Assembly: GCA_016712665.1 (NCBI GenBank)
Contig: JADJQP010000001.1
Location: forward strand, 868,001 to 932,000
DNA length: 64,000 nt
From: Bacteroidota bacterium
GTDB lineage: Bacteria; Bacteroidota; Bacteroidia; Chitinophagales; Chitinophagaceae
Direction: 5' to 3'
Shown here: one piece after another, positions 35,820 through 45,875 of the stretch
Numbering within the stretch: the stretch's first letter is position 1
Layout: each line of letters begins with the position of its first letter
Position numbers and translations under genes: made by a program
The notes under the pieces: model-generated
The model's database searches: none
Seen by the model: the letters and a program-made list of their open reading frames with translations, nothing else
What the model was told of the DNA's origin: nothing

Positions 35820-36401
35820 ATGCTAAGTTTAAAAAATCAAACAGACGAGGTGCTTTTTGACCTGATTCGAAAGAATGATGTAAAGGCAACTGCAGAATTG
35901 CTAAACAGATACAAAGGGAAATTTTACACAGCCATTTTTTTATTGACCAAGGATAAGTATCTCACCCAAGATATTTTTCAGGAAACCTGTATAAAAATTA
36001 TACAAAATATACGATTGGGCAAGTATACCGAAGATGGCAAATTTTTGCCTTGGGCTATGCGGATTGCGCGCAACCTGGCTATCGATCATATTCGTGCCGC
36101 CAAGCGGGCCCCGCGTGTAACCTTACCTGATGGGAACGATATTTTTACCATTTTGGATTTCAAGGAAAAAAATATCGAAGATCAAACCATGCACTTTCAA
36201 AGTAGCAAGCGAGCTCGAATGATGCTCGATTTAATTCCCTATGAGCAACGAGAGGTGATTGTGATGCGTTTATACGGCGATTTGAGTTTTAAACAAATTG
36301 CTGCATTGACCGAAGTAAGCGTCAATACCGCATTGGGACGTATGCGCTACGGCTTATTAAGCTTACGCAAGATTGCGGATGAAAGAGGGATATTGTTGTA
36401 A
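35820..36401 (+). CDS. ECF-type RNA polymerase sigma factor
   Basis: A 193-residue sigma-70 family protein with only regions 2 and 4. Region 2 is seen as LLTKDKYLTQDIFQETC and WAMRIARNLAIDHIRAAKR, covering the core-binding and -10 recognition helices. Region 4 is LIPYEQREVIVMRLYGDLSFKQIA followed by VSVNTALGRMRYGL, the -35 helix-turn-helix. No anti-sigma gene is adjacent: the next gene is convergent. The long upstream gap may hold its own regulation. The regulon cannot be predicted. The family call is secure. Confidence 0.9.
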   Translation: MLSLKNQTDEVLFDLIRKNDVKATAELLNRYKGKFYTAIFLLTKDKYLTQDIFQETCIKIIQNIRLGKYTEDGKFLPWAMRIARNLAIDHIRAAKRAPRVTLPDGNDIFTILDFKEKNIEDQTMHFQSSKRARMMLDLIPYEQREVIVMRLYGDLSFKQIAALTEVSVNTALGRMRYGLLSLRKIADERGILL

Positions 36402-36434
36402 ATGCCGAATCCTTTCGCGATTGCTACTGCAGGC

Positions 36435-36995
36435 TTATCGCACTTTCCATAGCGTTTCCACACCACCTTCTTGATGTAAAATGTATCGTGACAATGTAAA
36501 GAGATAATCGGAAAGTCGATTGAGGTACACAAGTACACCATCATCTACAAATTGTCCTTCTTGCGTCATGGCCACACAAATACGTTCAGCCCTTCGGCAC
36601 ACGCAACGGGCTACATGACAATGGGAGGCAGTGGCATTTCCGCCCGGAAGTACAAAATTTTTCAACTCGGGCAGCGTCCCATCCATTCGATCTATTTCTT
36701 GCTCGAGCAATGTAATATCCGCGTCGTGCAAATCAGGGATCAACATTTTGGTGTCTTTATCCGGATCGCAAGCAAGCGATGAACCCACGGTAAAGAGTAT
36801 GTTTTGTATCTGCTTCAGAAGTGCCTTTTCTGCAGAATGCGTGGTAAGAAAGTCAGCAATAATGCCTATCCACGAATTGAGTTCGTCCACAGTGCCATAG
36901 GCCTCAATACGGATATGACTTTTAGGAATTCGCGTACCACCGATAAGGGCAGTGGTGCCGTCATCTCCGGTTTTGGTATATATTTTAAAGGACAT
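36435..36995 (-). CDS. Cob(I)alamin adenosyltransferase (PduO type)
   Basis: A 186-residue PduO/MMAB-type ATP:cob(I)alamin adenosyltransferase that makes the coenzyme form of vitamin B12. The ATP-binding N-terminus KIYTKTGDDGTTALIGG (residues 4-20) is intact, followed by AYGTVDELNSWIG and the active-site helix FVLPGGNATASHCHVARCVCRRAER, in which the Arg-x-x-x-Arg pattern binds ATP and the corrin. The C-terminal LNRLSDYLFTLSRY helix is typical. No B12-dependent mutase or riboswitch is seen nearby. It converges on the sigma factor gene and is divergent from the ELW-repeat gene. A secure call. Confidence 0.93.
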   Translation of the reverse strand: MSFKIYTKTGDDGTTALIGGTRIPKSHIRIEAYGTVDELNSWIGIIADFLTTHSAEKALLKQIQNILFTVGSSLACDPDKDTKMLIPDLHDADITLLEQEIDRMDGTLPELKNFVLPGGNATASHCHVARCVCRRAERICVAMTQEGQFVDDGVLVYLNRLSDYLFTLSRYILHQEGGVETLWKVR

Positions 36996-37050
36996 TTTTT
37001 TGGGTAAAGATACGGCTTGACAAATTGAAAAATGGTAGATATTGCCAAAA

Positions 37051-38621
37051 ATGCTTAGATTTACTATTCCTATGCGAAGTCGATTTTTAATAGTTTGTAT
37101 CCTATTGCTACGTACTGTTGCCGAAGCACAAAATTATGTGGTGGAGATGGTAAGTAATTTACATACGGGTACAGGAGGCAATCCGCGCTGGTTGACTGTT
37201 TATAATAATCAATTATTCTTCTTCGCAAGCGATAATGTAAATCCCAATAAGTTGTTTTCAATGGCCCCAAATGGCGTACCACTTCTTTGTCCCAACGTGG
37301 CCGGAAGCGCAGTGTTTGGCGATGGTACTATCAGTACCAATCAAAGTATGGGTGTACTCAATAATAAACTGTACCTACCCATTTTGGTAACTGCAAGCGG
37401 TCGTGAATTGTATTCCTACGATAATGTAAATATTCCTAATTTGGTTGCCAATATCAATCCGGGGACCGCAAGCTCCAATCCTACTTTTTTTACGCCCTAC
37501 AATAATAAATTATATTTTCAGGCTAAAACAGATAGTTTGGGCGCTGAACTATGGGCACATGATCCGGTGCTGCAAACCACCCAATGCCTCAGCGACATCA
37601 ATCCGGGTGCTTTACATAGTACCATTGCATTTATTACGGTGTACAACAATAAGCTTTATTTTGCGGGGTCCAATGGAAATGATACCACAGCAGGCAATAC
37701 CGGCATAGAGTTGTATGTCTATGATCCGGTCTTGAATACCATCAATCTGGTATCTGATATTTATCCAGGATTCATAGGATCGAACCCGACCGCCCTCATG
37801 GTTGCCAACAATAAATTGTATTTTGTAGCCACCGATCCCCTTTACGGCAAAGAGCTATATGAATATGATGGAAACAATGTAAGCAGGTTGACCGATATCA
37901 ATCCGGGACCGGCTCAAGGAGTATATACCAGCGACCAATCGTACCCCACTTTTTTTAATGGAAAAATTTATTTTGCAGCCAATGAAGTAAACAATATGAT
38001 CAATTTGGGGGTATATGATGTCAGCAACAATACCAGTACCGTTTTGTATTGTGCCGGTCCGAATGTCAATGGAATTCCCCGTTATTTTAAACAGTGGGAT
38101 CAAAAAATATTTTTTTCCAATTATTCAGACACTGCCGGCACTGAGTTATGGGCTACAGATGGTGTCAATCCGCCCTTTCAGGTATGGGATATACATCCAG
38201 GTGCACTAGGGGGGCTTGCTTATGGAGGATATCCAAAATTTTTTACAGAGTTTAATGGTGCATTGTACTTCAATGCAATGAACGATACATCAAGTGCTGA
38301 AGAATTATTTAGGCTAAAGGTACAGACCGATACCATCATTCAGCCGAATGGGATAAATGAATTTAGCAAACAGGTAGTTGCCACAGTGACGCCTAATCCT
38401 GTAAGCGAGCAACTGAGACTGCATATTCAAACGAGTAGCGATGTTTTGTACTCATATCAAATAGTAGATTTCTTGGGAAGGTGTATGGTCCAATCTCAAA
38501 GAATGTTATGTAAAAGGGAGACACTTACCACCATTGTCATTGACTTCTCAAATCTGGCTAAGGGGGCTATTTTTTGATGCTTAAAGATGAGCAAATGGCA
38601 GTCATTTATTCTGAAAAGTAA
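37051..38621 (+). pseudogene. Secreted ELWxxDG/propeller-repeat protein with T9SS sorting domain, frameshifted near the 3' end
   Basis: About 520 residues. The start may be ATG 37051 or ATG 37072 (MRSRFLIVCILLLRTVAEAQ, a better signal peptide). The body has seven or more repeats of about 48 residues of the form YNNKLYF, GxELWAHDP, INPG, the ELWxxDG beta-propeller repeat. The T9SS sorting domain begins ATVTPNPVSEQLRLHI. The frame stops at TGA 38576 after LAKGAIF. With one more G in the five-G run 38562-38566 it reads LAKGGYFLMLKDEQMAVIYSEK and stops at 38619, the proper sorting-domain end. So the protein is complete but for one base. It ends 15 nt from a convergent T9SS gene. Confidence 0.75.
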
Positions 38622-38635
38622 TTAAGCAGTAACAT

Positions 38636-39468
38636 TTATAACTTTATGAATTTCAATATTTCTTTTTGATTTTCAATTTGAACAAAATATGCTCCAACTG
38701 AAAAATTGGAAATGTCCAATTTGTTAAGAGAAGAATTTAGCAATCCACTGGAAATATATTGTCCAGATTGGTTTAAAATTTTATAACTTCTTTTTCTCTG
38801 CTTATTCTATTTTCAATAAAAATGTGGTTTACAGATAGAGTTGGATATAATTCAAAAGTATTTTCTAAGTTGAAAACTATATTCTTAGAAACATATTTTT
38901 GAGTTTTATCACTTATTACTCTTAATTGATATACCGCCTCTGCCTGGTTGTTATCCTCTTTGAAGGAGTACTCATTTATTTGATTATTCGGAGTGCCATC
39001 TATTGTAGCAATTTTTTGAAATGCGCTGCTACCGATACTTTTCCATATTTCAAAGGTGGCATTCTTAGTAGAGGGTATTGCACACTTCCAAGTAATTTGG
39101 TTCTCATTATTTACCAGAAAATATTCAAGATATGAAAGATTAAAGTCATATTCTTTAAAATGTATAACCGCCCCTGTACCTTGAACATTATTTGCAATTC
39201 TTCTGCTAGAGCAAAATGCAGGCATTGTCTCATTTGTAATTTGAAATAGCACCATTCCTTTTTCATCTGCAATTTTTTCTTGCATAAATTTTCCACCACC
39301 AGGTTTACTATAAAAGTCTATTGTTGATTTTGGCACACAATTGACCACTTCGATATTTGAAATGCCATCTACAATAAAGTAGCTCAGCGAGTGTTTTTTG
39401 TTTTGGGCTAATAGGCCTAGGTTATATGTTAGTCCTATTGCGAATAATATTATTATTTTATTTTTCAT
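38636..39468 (-). pseudogene. Secreted protein with T9SS sorting domain, frameshifted near the 3' end
   Basis: The signal peptide is IIILFAIGLTYNLGLLAQ. The mature protein has no recognised enzymatic domain; the middle (ENQITWKCAIPSTKNATFEI, then YSFKEDNNQAEAVYQLRV) resembles a fibronectin-like strand set common before sorting domains. In the annotated frame it stops at TAA 38773 after ISREKEVIKF. One extra A in the five-A run (plus-strand T run 38791-38795) restores the T9SS domain: SYKILNQSGQYISSG, then LDISNFSVGAYFVQI and KEILKFIKL, ending at 38636. Intact length would be about 277 residues. It lies 12 nt downstream of the propeller protein gene at 39481 and is probably in the same operon. 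Confidence 0.7.
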
Positions 39469-39480
39469 CGTAATTTATTT

Positions 39481-41205
39481 TTAATGTTGAATAATTATTT
39501 TTTGCTGATACATTTTATTTTTTGCTGTTATTTTAAAAAAATAAAGACCTGAATTGAATGATGAGCAGTCAATAGTGAAAATGCTTCTTTTATTGGTAGA
39601 GGAATATATCTTTTGATAGAAAATATTAAATAGGTCAATTTTTATCTCTTCGCCTGAATAGGATTCAATAAAAATTTTATCTATGGCAGGATTGGGATAA
39701 ATTTTGAAACTTGCTTTTTCTATTCCCTGTATGAAGGTTGGGGTTTTTGACAATTTGGCTAGATATATATTTGAGGCTCCAGTGGGATTGGTATTTAGAT
39801 TGTCAAATTCCATAAAATTGCTGTTGGTAGTTCCTAAAATATATAAATCATTACTGCTGTCAAATTCAATACCTTGTATGCTTTCATTCAAATTACCTTT
39901 AATACTATTGTTGGTTATTGCATTGCCAACACTATCCATTTTGGAAATAAGTAAATCCCAAATTCCATTCGAATGCAGCGTATCGCTTTTAATGCAAACA
40001 GTTCCCTTGAAACTTGAGGTGAAATATATATTACTTGAATCTATAGCGAGCCTACTATGTGAAACATCCCCTGCAAAGTTGTTAAATATATTTTTTACCC
40101 ACAACAAGTTCCCGAAGGTGTCTAAAGAGGTAATGTACCCGTTGGTAAAACCACTAGGGTTTGCTAAAGTAATATTTTCAAAATGCACCACTTGATTTGA
40201 ATTACAAGCGTAGCCACCGGCCACAAGAATATTATTGTTATAAAAAAGGATTGAATTATTCGAAATCTGATCTGCCAATCCATCAACGGCAAAATACCTA
40301 ACCCAAATAGCCTTCCCATTTTTATTATATTTTGCAATAAATGTGACAGCATTATATATTGCTGGAAACAAAATGTGAATTGTATCAAACCATGCATCTG
40401 CAATCGGAAGTTGACCGATGATATAGTAGTTACTAAAAGAATCGCTAGCTATGGAAGTACCACTAGTGTTTTCACCACCATCGTTTCTTGCCCATATCAA
40501 ATTGCCAGATGGATTATATTTAACAATAAACATTTTGGGAACTGCGGAGGCTAAGGTGATTCCTCCAAAATCACAAAAAGCAGTATCTGTGTAGGGTGGA
40601 AACGCTACGCCACCACCGAATGAACCAATAATAATAATATTATTTTCGTTATCAATGTCAAGGCACTTAGAAGTAATGTCTTCATCAAAATTGCCGATAA
40701 TCGATTTTTGCCATAATAGATTTCCTGCAGTGTCAAGTTTACATAAATTAATATTTTTATATATACTTACATATTGATTAGTATTGGGGTCAATGAAGCC
40801 GGGACTATAATAGTTATTACCAAAGGAGGCGACTGAATCAAAGTAAGTATAGGCAATGACAGGCATATCGTTCATATCCAAAGACAATGAAAAGTTTGTT
40901 GGCAAGGAAGTTTGCCAATCACCAGTAGCAATTATTTTTAGCCAAATCAAACTATCGTTCGCGGATAATTTAAGTAAATAGTAATTATGCAATTGGTTAC
41001 TATTAAAACCTGTATTCAAAATATTAAAATTATACTGCATATCGCCAATAATGTATTTATTGCCATAATCGTCAATTGACAAAGCGCATGGCTTATAAAC
41101 ATCTACATTATAGCCAAAAATGATATTTGGGCTAAAATGAAGATTTTGACAAATAGAATTTGAAAAATGAAATAGTAAGCAAATGAGTATAAATAGCCTT
41201 TTCAT
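39481..41205 (-). CDS. Secreted beta-propeller (SBBP-like repeat) protein with T9SS sorting domain
   Basis: A 574-residue exported protein (signal LFILICLLFHFSNSICQ). It consists of repeats resembling SBBP/propeller blades: LSIDDYGNKYIIGD, LCKLDTAGNLLWQKSI, VKYNPSGNLIWARND, AKYNKNGKAIWVRYF, TSLDTFGNLLWVKNI, each with a D-x-x-G-N turn followed by a W strand. The last ~75 residues are a type A sorting domain (FKIYPNPAIDKIFIE, then SGLYFFKITAKNK, then QQKIIIQH). Its ATG overlaps the stop of the upstream cytochrome-like gene (TAATG), so translation is probably coupled. The function is unknown; it is a likely surface protein. Confidence 0.75.
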   Translation of the reverse strand: MKRLFILICLLFHFSNSICQNLHFSPNIIFGYNVDVYKPCALSIDDYGNKYIIGDMQYNFNILNTGFNSNQLHNYYLLKLSANDSLIWLKIIATGDWQTSLPTNFSLSLDMNDMPVIAYTYFDSVASFGNNYYSPGFIDPNTNQYVSIYKNINLCKLDTAGNLLWQKSIIGNFDEDITSKCLDIDNENNIIIIGSFGGGVAFPPYTDTAFCDFGGITLASAVPKMFIVKYNPSGNLIWARNDGGENTSGTSIASDSFSNYYIIGQLPIADAWFDTIHILFPAIYNAVTFIAKYNKNGKAIWVRYFAVDGLADQISNNSILFYNNNILVAGGYACNSNQVVHFENITLANPSGFTNGYITSLDTFGNLLWVKNIFNNFAGDVSHSRLAIDSSNIYFTSSFKGTVCIKSDTLHSNGIWDLLISKMDSVGNAITNNSIKGNLNESIQGIEFDSSNDLYILGTTNSNFMEFDNLNTNPTGASNIYLAKLSKTPTFIQGIEKASFKIYPNPAIDKIFIESYSGEEIKIDLFNIFYQKIYSSTNKRSIFTIDCSSFNSGLYFFKITAKNKMYQQKIIIQH

Positions 41206-43561
41206 TAATGTGCTCCTTGAGGTAATGGAATGAAATCTGTCAGTGCAACCAATTGTAATGTATGAGCTGGTATGGTGTTAGCTGGACCATTATAACTCAT
41301 ACTTAATAAAATGCATAAGTCTTTTTTTCTTCGTTCCAAGTCATTAAAGCCCCATTTTTGGTCATGTAATTTAGGATAATCTCCATCTATTTGTCCAGCT
41401 GAAAGGTTGTTGTTGTGAGGATCGTTAACAAAAAATAGGCCTTTCAAATCTTGATCCTTAAACCCAAGTATATTATCTGAATTCAAAGGATTAGCCAATA
41501 CATTATTATTATCAAGTTCATCATCTTCCCAATTATTACCACCGCTATACCTTCTCCCTGTTAAAAACGGTGAAACCATTTGGAAAGGACCACTTGCAAC
41601 ATTGCTTAAATAGGCATTTTTGACACCATTGTTAAGGAAATTATCGAATGTAATGCCGCCATTTCCCAATTAAGACCCTAGCGCTATAGTATAAGTATTG
41701 TAAAATAAGCCGGTAAATCTGTTGTCAAAGAAACCATCTGAAGCAGGAGCAACATCTGGAATGGTAGTCCAATATTTCGCTGGTTGCCCATATGTAGCTG
41801 GGCGCACTTGTGTAAAGATAGTTTTATTATTGCTTCCATGGCATCCTTGGCAAGTATTGAGCGATAGTTGATTTTCAATTTCTTTGGTTTCTAAAGAAGA
41901 ATTATTTTGATAATAATTTGGTATGCCTGCATAATCGAACCCATATATATCAACTAATTCCTTTTCTAGCGTTGCAAAATTTGCTAAGAGATTATTATTA
42001 TTAAAAATATTTGGGATATTGTAATTCCCTAATCTAATTCTGTTTTTAATAACATTACTGCTAAAAGCCCAGTCAATAATATTTTGTGATTCGCTACCAT
42101 TCCTACTAATATTCACTGCTGCATTTGCATCGTTAAAATTATTAGGGTCTGAAACAGGTACATTTGTTACTGAAGCATGCTCAAATAAATGTGTGCCGGT
42201 ATTCAGCTCCATTTGCCTTAGCTGCCAATCTGCTGCGGCCCAAGCACCATTAGTTTGAGCAGCAATGCTAGAAAAACATTTTTCATTGGTACGAATTCTA
42301 TTTATGGCACTACCATTGGGTCTGCTAGGAGCTACGTTGGGTAATGTCACTGAATTTGTTATTAATTCCAACGCATCTAAATAGTCAGTAGATCCTAAGG
42401 TTAAAGATGAAAGATTATACCATTGAAGCGCAAAATTTTGTAAATCACATAAGTTGGTTTGTATGTTTCCGTACTCAAAAATAACGTTGAATCCTTTCCA
42501 GTCGATAAAATTTTGGCTAGTAAAATCATTGTTATCCAAAAGAGGAATTTGGCCAGTATAAGGGTTTACCATAGTAAAAATAAACCTTTTTTCGGCCGTA
42601 TTGTTCATATTTTGCATATAGGCAACATTCTGCTGCAAATCAATTCTATTCACAATTGCAGTCAATTTGAAGGGCGCATTTTGTAGTAGGCCTTCTTCTG
42701 TAGTTAAGGCGTTATCCCATTCCGTTTCCCAAATATTAGCAGCCTGCATGTCCTTTTGTACATTAATAGGTGTATTTAAACCTCTTGCCTTGCTAATCCA
42801 AGGGCCGATAAATTGGTTCATTGCTACGACATTATCTAATCTTAGAAGCTTAACCCACGATTTCAAAAAATCTTTTACCCCATTATTTGCATTCGTATTG
42901 GCAATATTTTTCATCATCTCACCAAATGTCCATACACCCGTTGCATTTCCGGTCCCTGCAACCACATTATAGGTTCTGTTAATATCTTCTACCACACTGA
43001 GGTCGGTAATAAGTAGGGAGTTTTCTTTTTTTAAATCATCTAGGCATGTGATTGCATCTACCAATAAAGCGTTTATTGACACTTCGTCAAAATTATTAAA
43101 TGACGTTTTGTCAAAAAAAGCAAAATCTGCTGCTTTCATTGCTTTGCCAATGTGACCTTGAAAATGTAAAAATTGAGAGTCAGCAATAATTTTGCTTTCT
43201 AAAATATCAATTTTACTTAACAAGGACGGTATGCTGTCTAAAGTGTAGGCACTATAAATAAAATCATTGGCTATAATGTCAGGAAAATTACCATCGTCCT
43301 TTAGAGTGTAAATAATATTGCCATTATGATAAATATCTATGTTTTGTGGCATTGTTGTATCCGCAAAGTATTTTACTCTAAAAATTAAATTCTGACCGCC
43401 AGATAATGGGTTTTTCAATTTTTGTATTGTATACCTCTGTGGCATTGGGGGATACTGTGCGTAGGCGGCTTGCACATTGCGGACTTTACCATTCGTGAAA
43501 AAGATTGTTACCCCCCCCCCCCAATTATGATAATTGCTAACGATATTAGTTTATTTTTCAT
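41205..43561 (-). pseudogene. Secreted choice-of-anchor X/CxxCH (cytochrome c-like) protein, with poly-G tract and an in-frame stop
   Basis: Reconstructed from the ATG at 43561: MKNKLISLAIIIIGGGG, where the G residues are coded by twelve G, followed by stop TAA 43508-43510. With 13 (or 10) G it continues VTIFFTNGKVRNVQAAYAQYPP and into the body (frame open from 43475). Early residues DDGNFPDIIANDFIYSAYTLD resemble the choice-of-anchor X domain. Then come TAIVNRIDLQQN, EKRFIFTMVNP, and the haem-c motif LNTCQGCHGSNNKT. An in-frame TAA at 41670-41672 (ALGS then LGNGGITFDN) interrupts the last 155 codons, which continue to a DLERRKKDLCILLSMSY end. No sorting domain is apparent. Relatives I recall are exported proteins with the same IVNRxDL and CxxCH blocks, function unknown. 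Confidence 0.65.
43511..43522. repeat. Poly-C/poly-G homopolymer tract of 12 nt
   Basis: Twelve C on the plus strand (twelve G in the coding strand), 39 nt after the ATG at 43561 and within the hydrophobic core of the signal peptide. Length 12 gives a stop directly after it; 13 or 10 joins start and protein. Tracts of this length are unstable in replication and are also hard to sequence accurately. Confidence 0.8.
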
Positions 43562-43762
43562 AAGTAATTTTTATCGAAGATATTCAATTTTACCCAAATT
43601 AACAAAAAATTAGTTTTTATTTTTTTGCTCTATTTACTGTTACACCATATCATTTTATTCATTACCTTCGCACCCCTTATTTAAACAAACAATATTTATT
43701 AACCCGTTGAATAGGTCTGTTTTGTGGTTTCGCAGCTGACTTAGGAGACACAAAAAAAACAA

Positions 43763-45712
43763 ATGGACGAAATAACATTGAATGATGATGCCGCTTCAAA
43801 CGAAGAGGTAAACCCGGTAGAAACATCTACCCCAACAGCAGAAACGCCCGTTGCGGAAATGGCAATGGAAGAAAAGCCCAAGGCCGCAAAAAAGGCAAAA
43901 GCAGTAACTAATGAAATGCATGCCGAAGCTGCTAATAATGGTGCGCATGACGATTTTGACTGGAGTGTAGACAAACGAAACGTTTCTATCTATAATCCGA
44001 ACGATCGCGAAACATATGACAAACTTTACGAAGATACTTTTAAGGCTGTCAACGACAATGAAATGGTAAAAGGCTCTATAGTGGGTCTTACCAAAACAGA
44101 TGTAGTGGTTAATATTGGTTATAAAAGTGACGGTTTGATTTCTCTTAACGAATTCAGAGATCTTGCCGAAGTGAAAGTGGGCGACGAAATTGAAGTACTT
44201 ATTGTACAAAAAGAAGATCGAGATGGCCACTTAAACCTAAGCCGTAAACTAGCTCGTCAACAAAGAGCTTGGGAACGAATCGTAGATGTGTACAAAACAG
44301 GTGAAATAGTAACCGGTTATGTTACTTCAAAAACCAAAGGAGGCCTTATTGTTGACCTGTATGGTATGGAAACCTTCTTACCCGGTTCACAAATTGACGT
44401 GAAGCCGGTTACAGACTATGATCAGTTTGTAAACAAAACCATGGAGTTTAAAGTTGTAAAAATCAATGAAATTATTCGCAACGCAGTGGTTTCTCACAAA
44501 GCACTTATCGAAAGCGATTTGGAAGCACAACGTACCGAAATTATTTCTAAATTGGAAAAAGGACAAGTACTTGAAGGAACCATCAAAAATGTTACCGACT
44601 TCGGTGCATTCATTGACTTGGGCGGCTTAGACGGTCTATTGTACATTACCGATATTTCATGGGGACGTATTAATCATCCAAGTGAAGTATTGCAAAATGG
44701 TCAAAAATTAAATGTGGCTGTTCTTGATTTTGATGATGAGAAAAAACGTATTTCTTTAGGATTGAAGCAATTAACGCCACATCCTTGGGATACATTACCT
44801 GGTACGGTTGCCGTAGGTAATAAAGTAAAAGGTAAAGTAGTAAATATCGAAGACTATGGTGCATTTTTAGAATTGGAACCAGGTATCGAAGGTTTGGTGC
44901 ATGTATCTGAAATTACTTGGAGCAACCAACCTATCAATGCGAAAGAATTCTTTAAAATGGGAGATGAGCATGAAGCCGTAATCGTATCCATTGATAAAGA
45001 TGAACGCAAAATGAGCTTCTCTATTAAAAAAATGACTCCTGACCCTTGGGATGAAATTGAAAACAAATTTGCAGTTGGTAGCCAACATACCGGTGTGGTA
45101 AAGAATTTGACCCCATACGGTGTATTTGTAGAATTGGAGTCCGGCATCGGCGGTATGATTCATATCTCTGACTTAAGTTGGGTAAAACGATTTAATCATC
45201 CAAGCGACTTTACGAAAGTGGGCGAAAACCTACAAGTAGTGGTTTTGGGTGTTGATAAAGAAACCCGCAAACTTTCATTAGGACATAAACAAATTGAAGA
45301 AGACCCTTGGAATACGTTTGAATCTATTTTCCCTATCGGTTCTATACATGATGGTGTGATGGTTCGTAAAGAAGAGAAAGGAGCTATTATTCAATTGCAA
45401 TACGGATTGGAAGCATTTGCACCTACTCGTCACCTCAAAAAAGCTGATGAAAAAATGGTGGCTTTAGAAGAAACCAATCCATTTATGATTCTTGAGTTTG
45501 ACCGAAACGAAAAGCGAATCTTAGTTTCTCATTCTAAAGTGTGGGAACAAGGCATCGAGGAAGAAAAGGAAGCAGCTCGAAAAGAAGCCGGAATCGAAAT
45601 CGATAATACTAAAAAAGCTGTAAAAAACCTTCAATCAAAGGTTGAAAAGGCTACTTTAGGTGATATCGGTGCGTTGGCCGATTTGAAGAAGAAGATGGAT
45701 GCTGGTGAATAA
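43763..45712 (+). CDS. rpsA: 30S ribosomal protein S1
   Basis: A 649-residue S1 protein. It has an acidic, low-complexity N-terminal extension of about 70 residues, common in Bacteroidota S1, followed by about six S1 (OB-fold) RNA-binding domains. These are marked by recurring blocks KGSIVGLTKTDVVVNIGYKS, GQVLEGTIKNVTDFGAFIDL, VKGKVVNIEDYGAFLEL and HTGVVKNLTPYGVFVEL, and by the spacers HPWDTLP, DPWDEIE and DPWNTFE. S1 binds mRNA and brings it to the 30S subunit, which matters where Shine-Dalgarno sites are absent. The leader between -7-like TACCTTCG (~43660) and the ATG is about 100 nt. A terminator follows. A secure call. Confidence 0.96.
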   Translation: MDEITLNDDAASNEEVNPVETSTPTAETPVAEMAMEEKPKAAKKAKAVTNEMHAEAANNGAHDDFDWSVDKRNVSIYNPNDRETYDKLYEDTFKAVNDNEMVKGSIVGLTKTDVVVNIGYKSDGLISLNEFRDLAEVKVGDEIEVLIVQKEDRDGHLNLSRKLARQQRAWERIVDVYKTGEIVTGYVTSKTKGGLIVDLYGMETFLPGSQIDVKPVTDYDQFVNKTMEFKVVKINEIIRNAVVSHKALIESDLEAQRTEIISKLEKGQVLEGTIKNVTDFGAFIDLGGLDGLLYITDISWGRINHPSEVLQNGQKLNVAVLDFDDEKKRISLGLKQLTPHPWDTLPGTVAVGNKVKGKVVNIEDYGAFLELEPGIEGLVHVSEITWSNQPINAKEFFKMGDEHEAVIVSIDKDERKMSFSIKKMTPDPWDEIENKFAVGSQHTGVVKNLTPYGVFVELESGIGGMIHISDLSWVKRFNHPSDFTKVGENLQVVVLGVDKETRKLSLGHKQIEEDPWNTFESIFPIGSIHDGVMVRKEEKGAIIQLQYGLEAFAPTRHLKKADEKMVALEETNPFMILEFDRNEKRILVSHSKVWEQGIEEEKEAARKEAGIEIDNTKKAVKNLQSKVEKATLGDIGALADLKKKMDAGE

Positions 45713-45743
45713 AATCACCTGTAACTAAATGAATACACCATAA

Positions 45744-45779
45744 AAGAGGTTGTCATGTAAATGGCGGCCTCTTTTTTTT
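45744..45779 (+). terminator. Rho-independent terminator of rpsA
   Basis: A 13-bp stem (AAGAGGTTGTCAT with ATGGCGGCCTCTT, with three G-T wobbles), tetraloop GTAA, then a run of seven T. It lies 32 nt after the rpsA stop. Confidence 0.85.
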
Positions 45780-45875
45780 AATTTTTTTGAAATTGTTGTA
45801 ATAATGTTAAAGGCTTTAGTATCTTTATATCGACAATGGCATTTTGCCAATCACTATTACTAATTTAAAACTACA

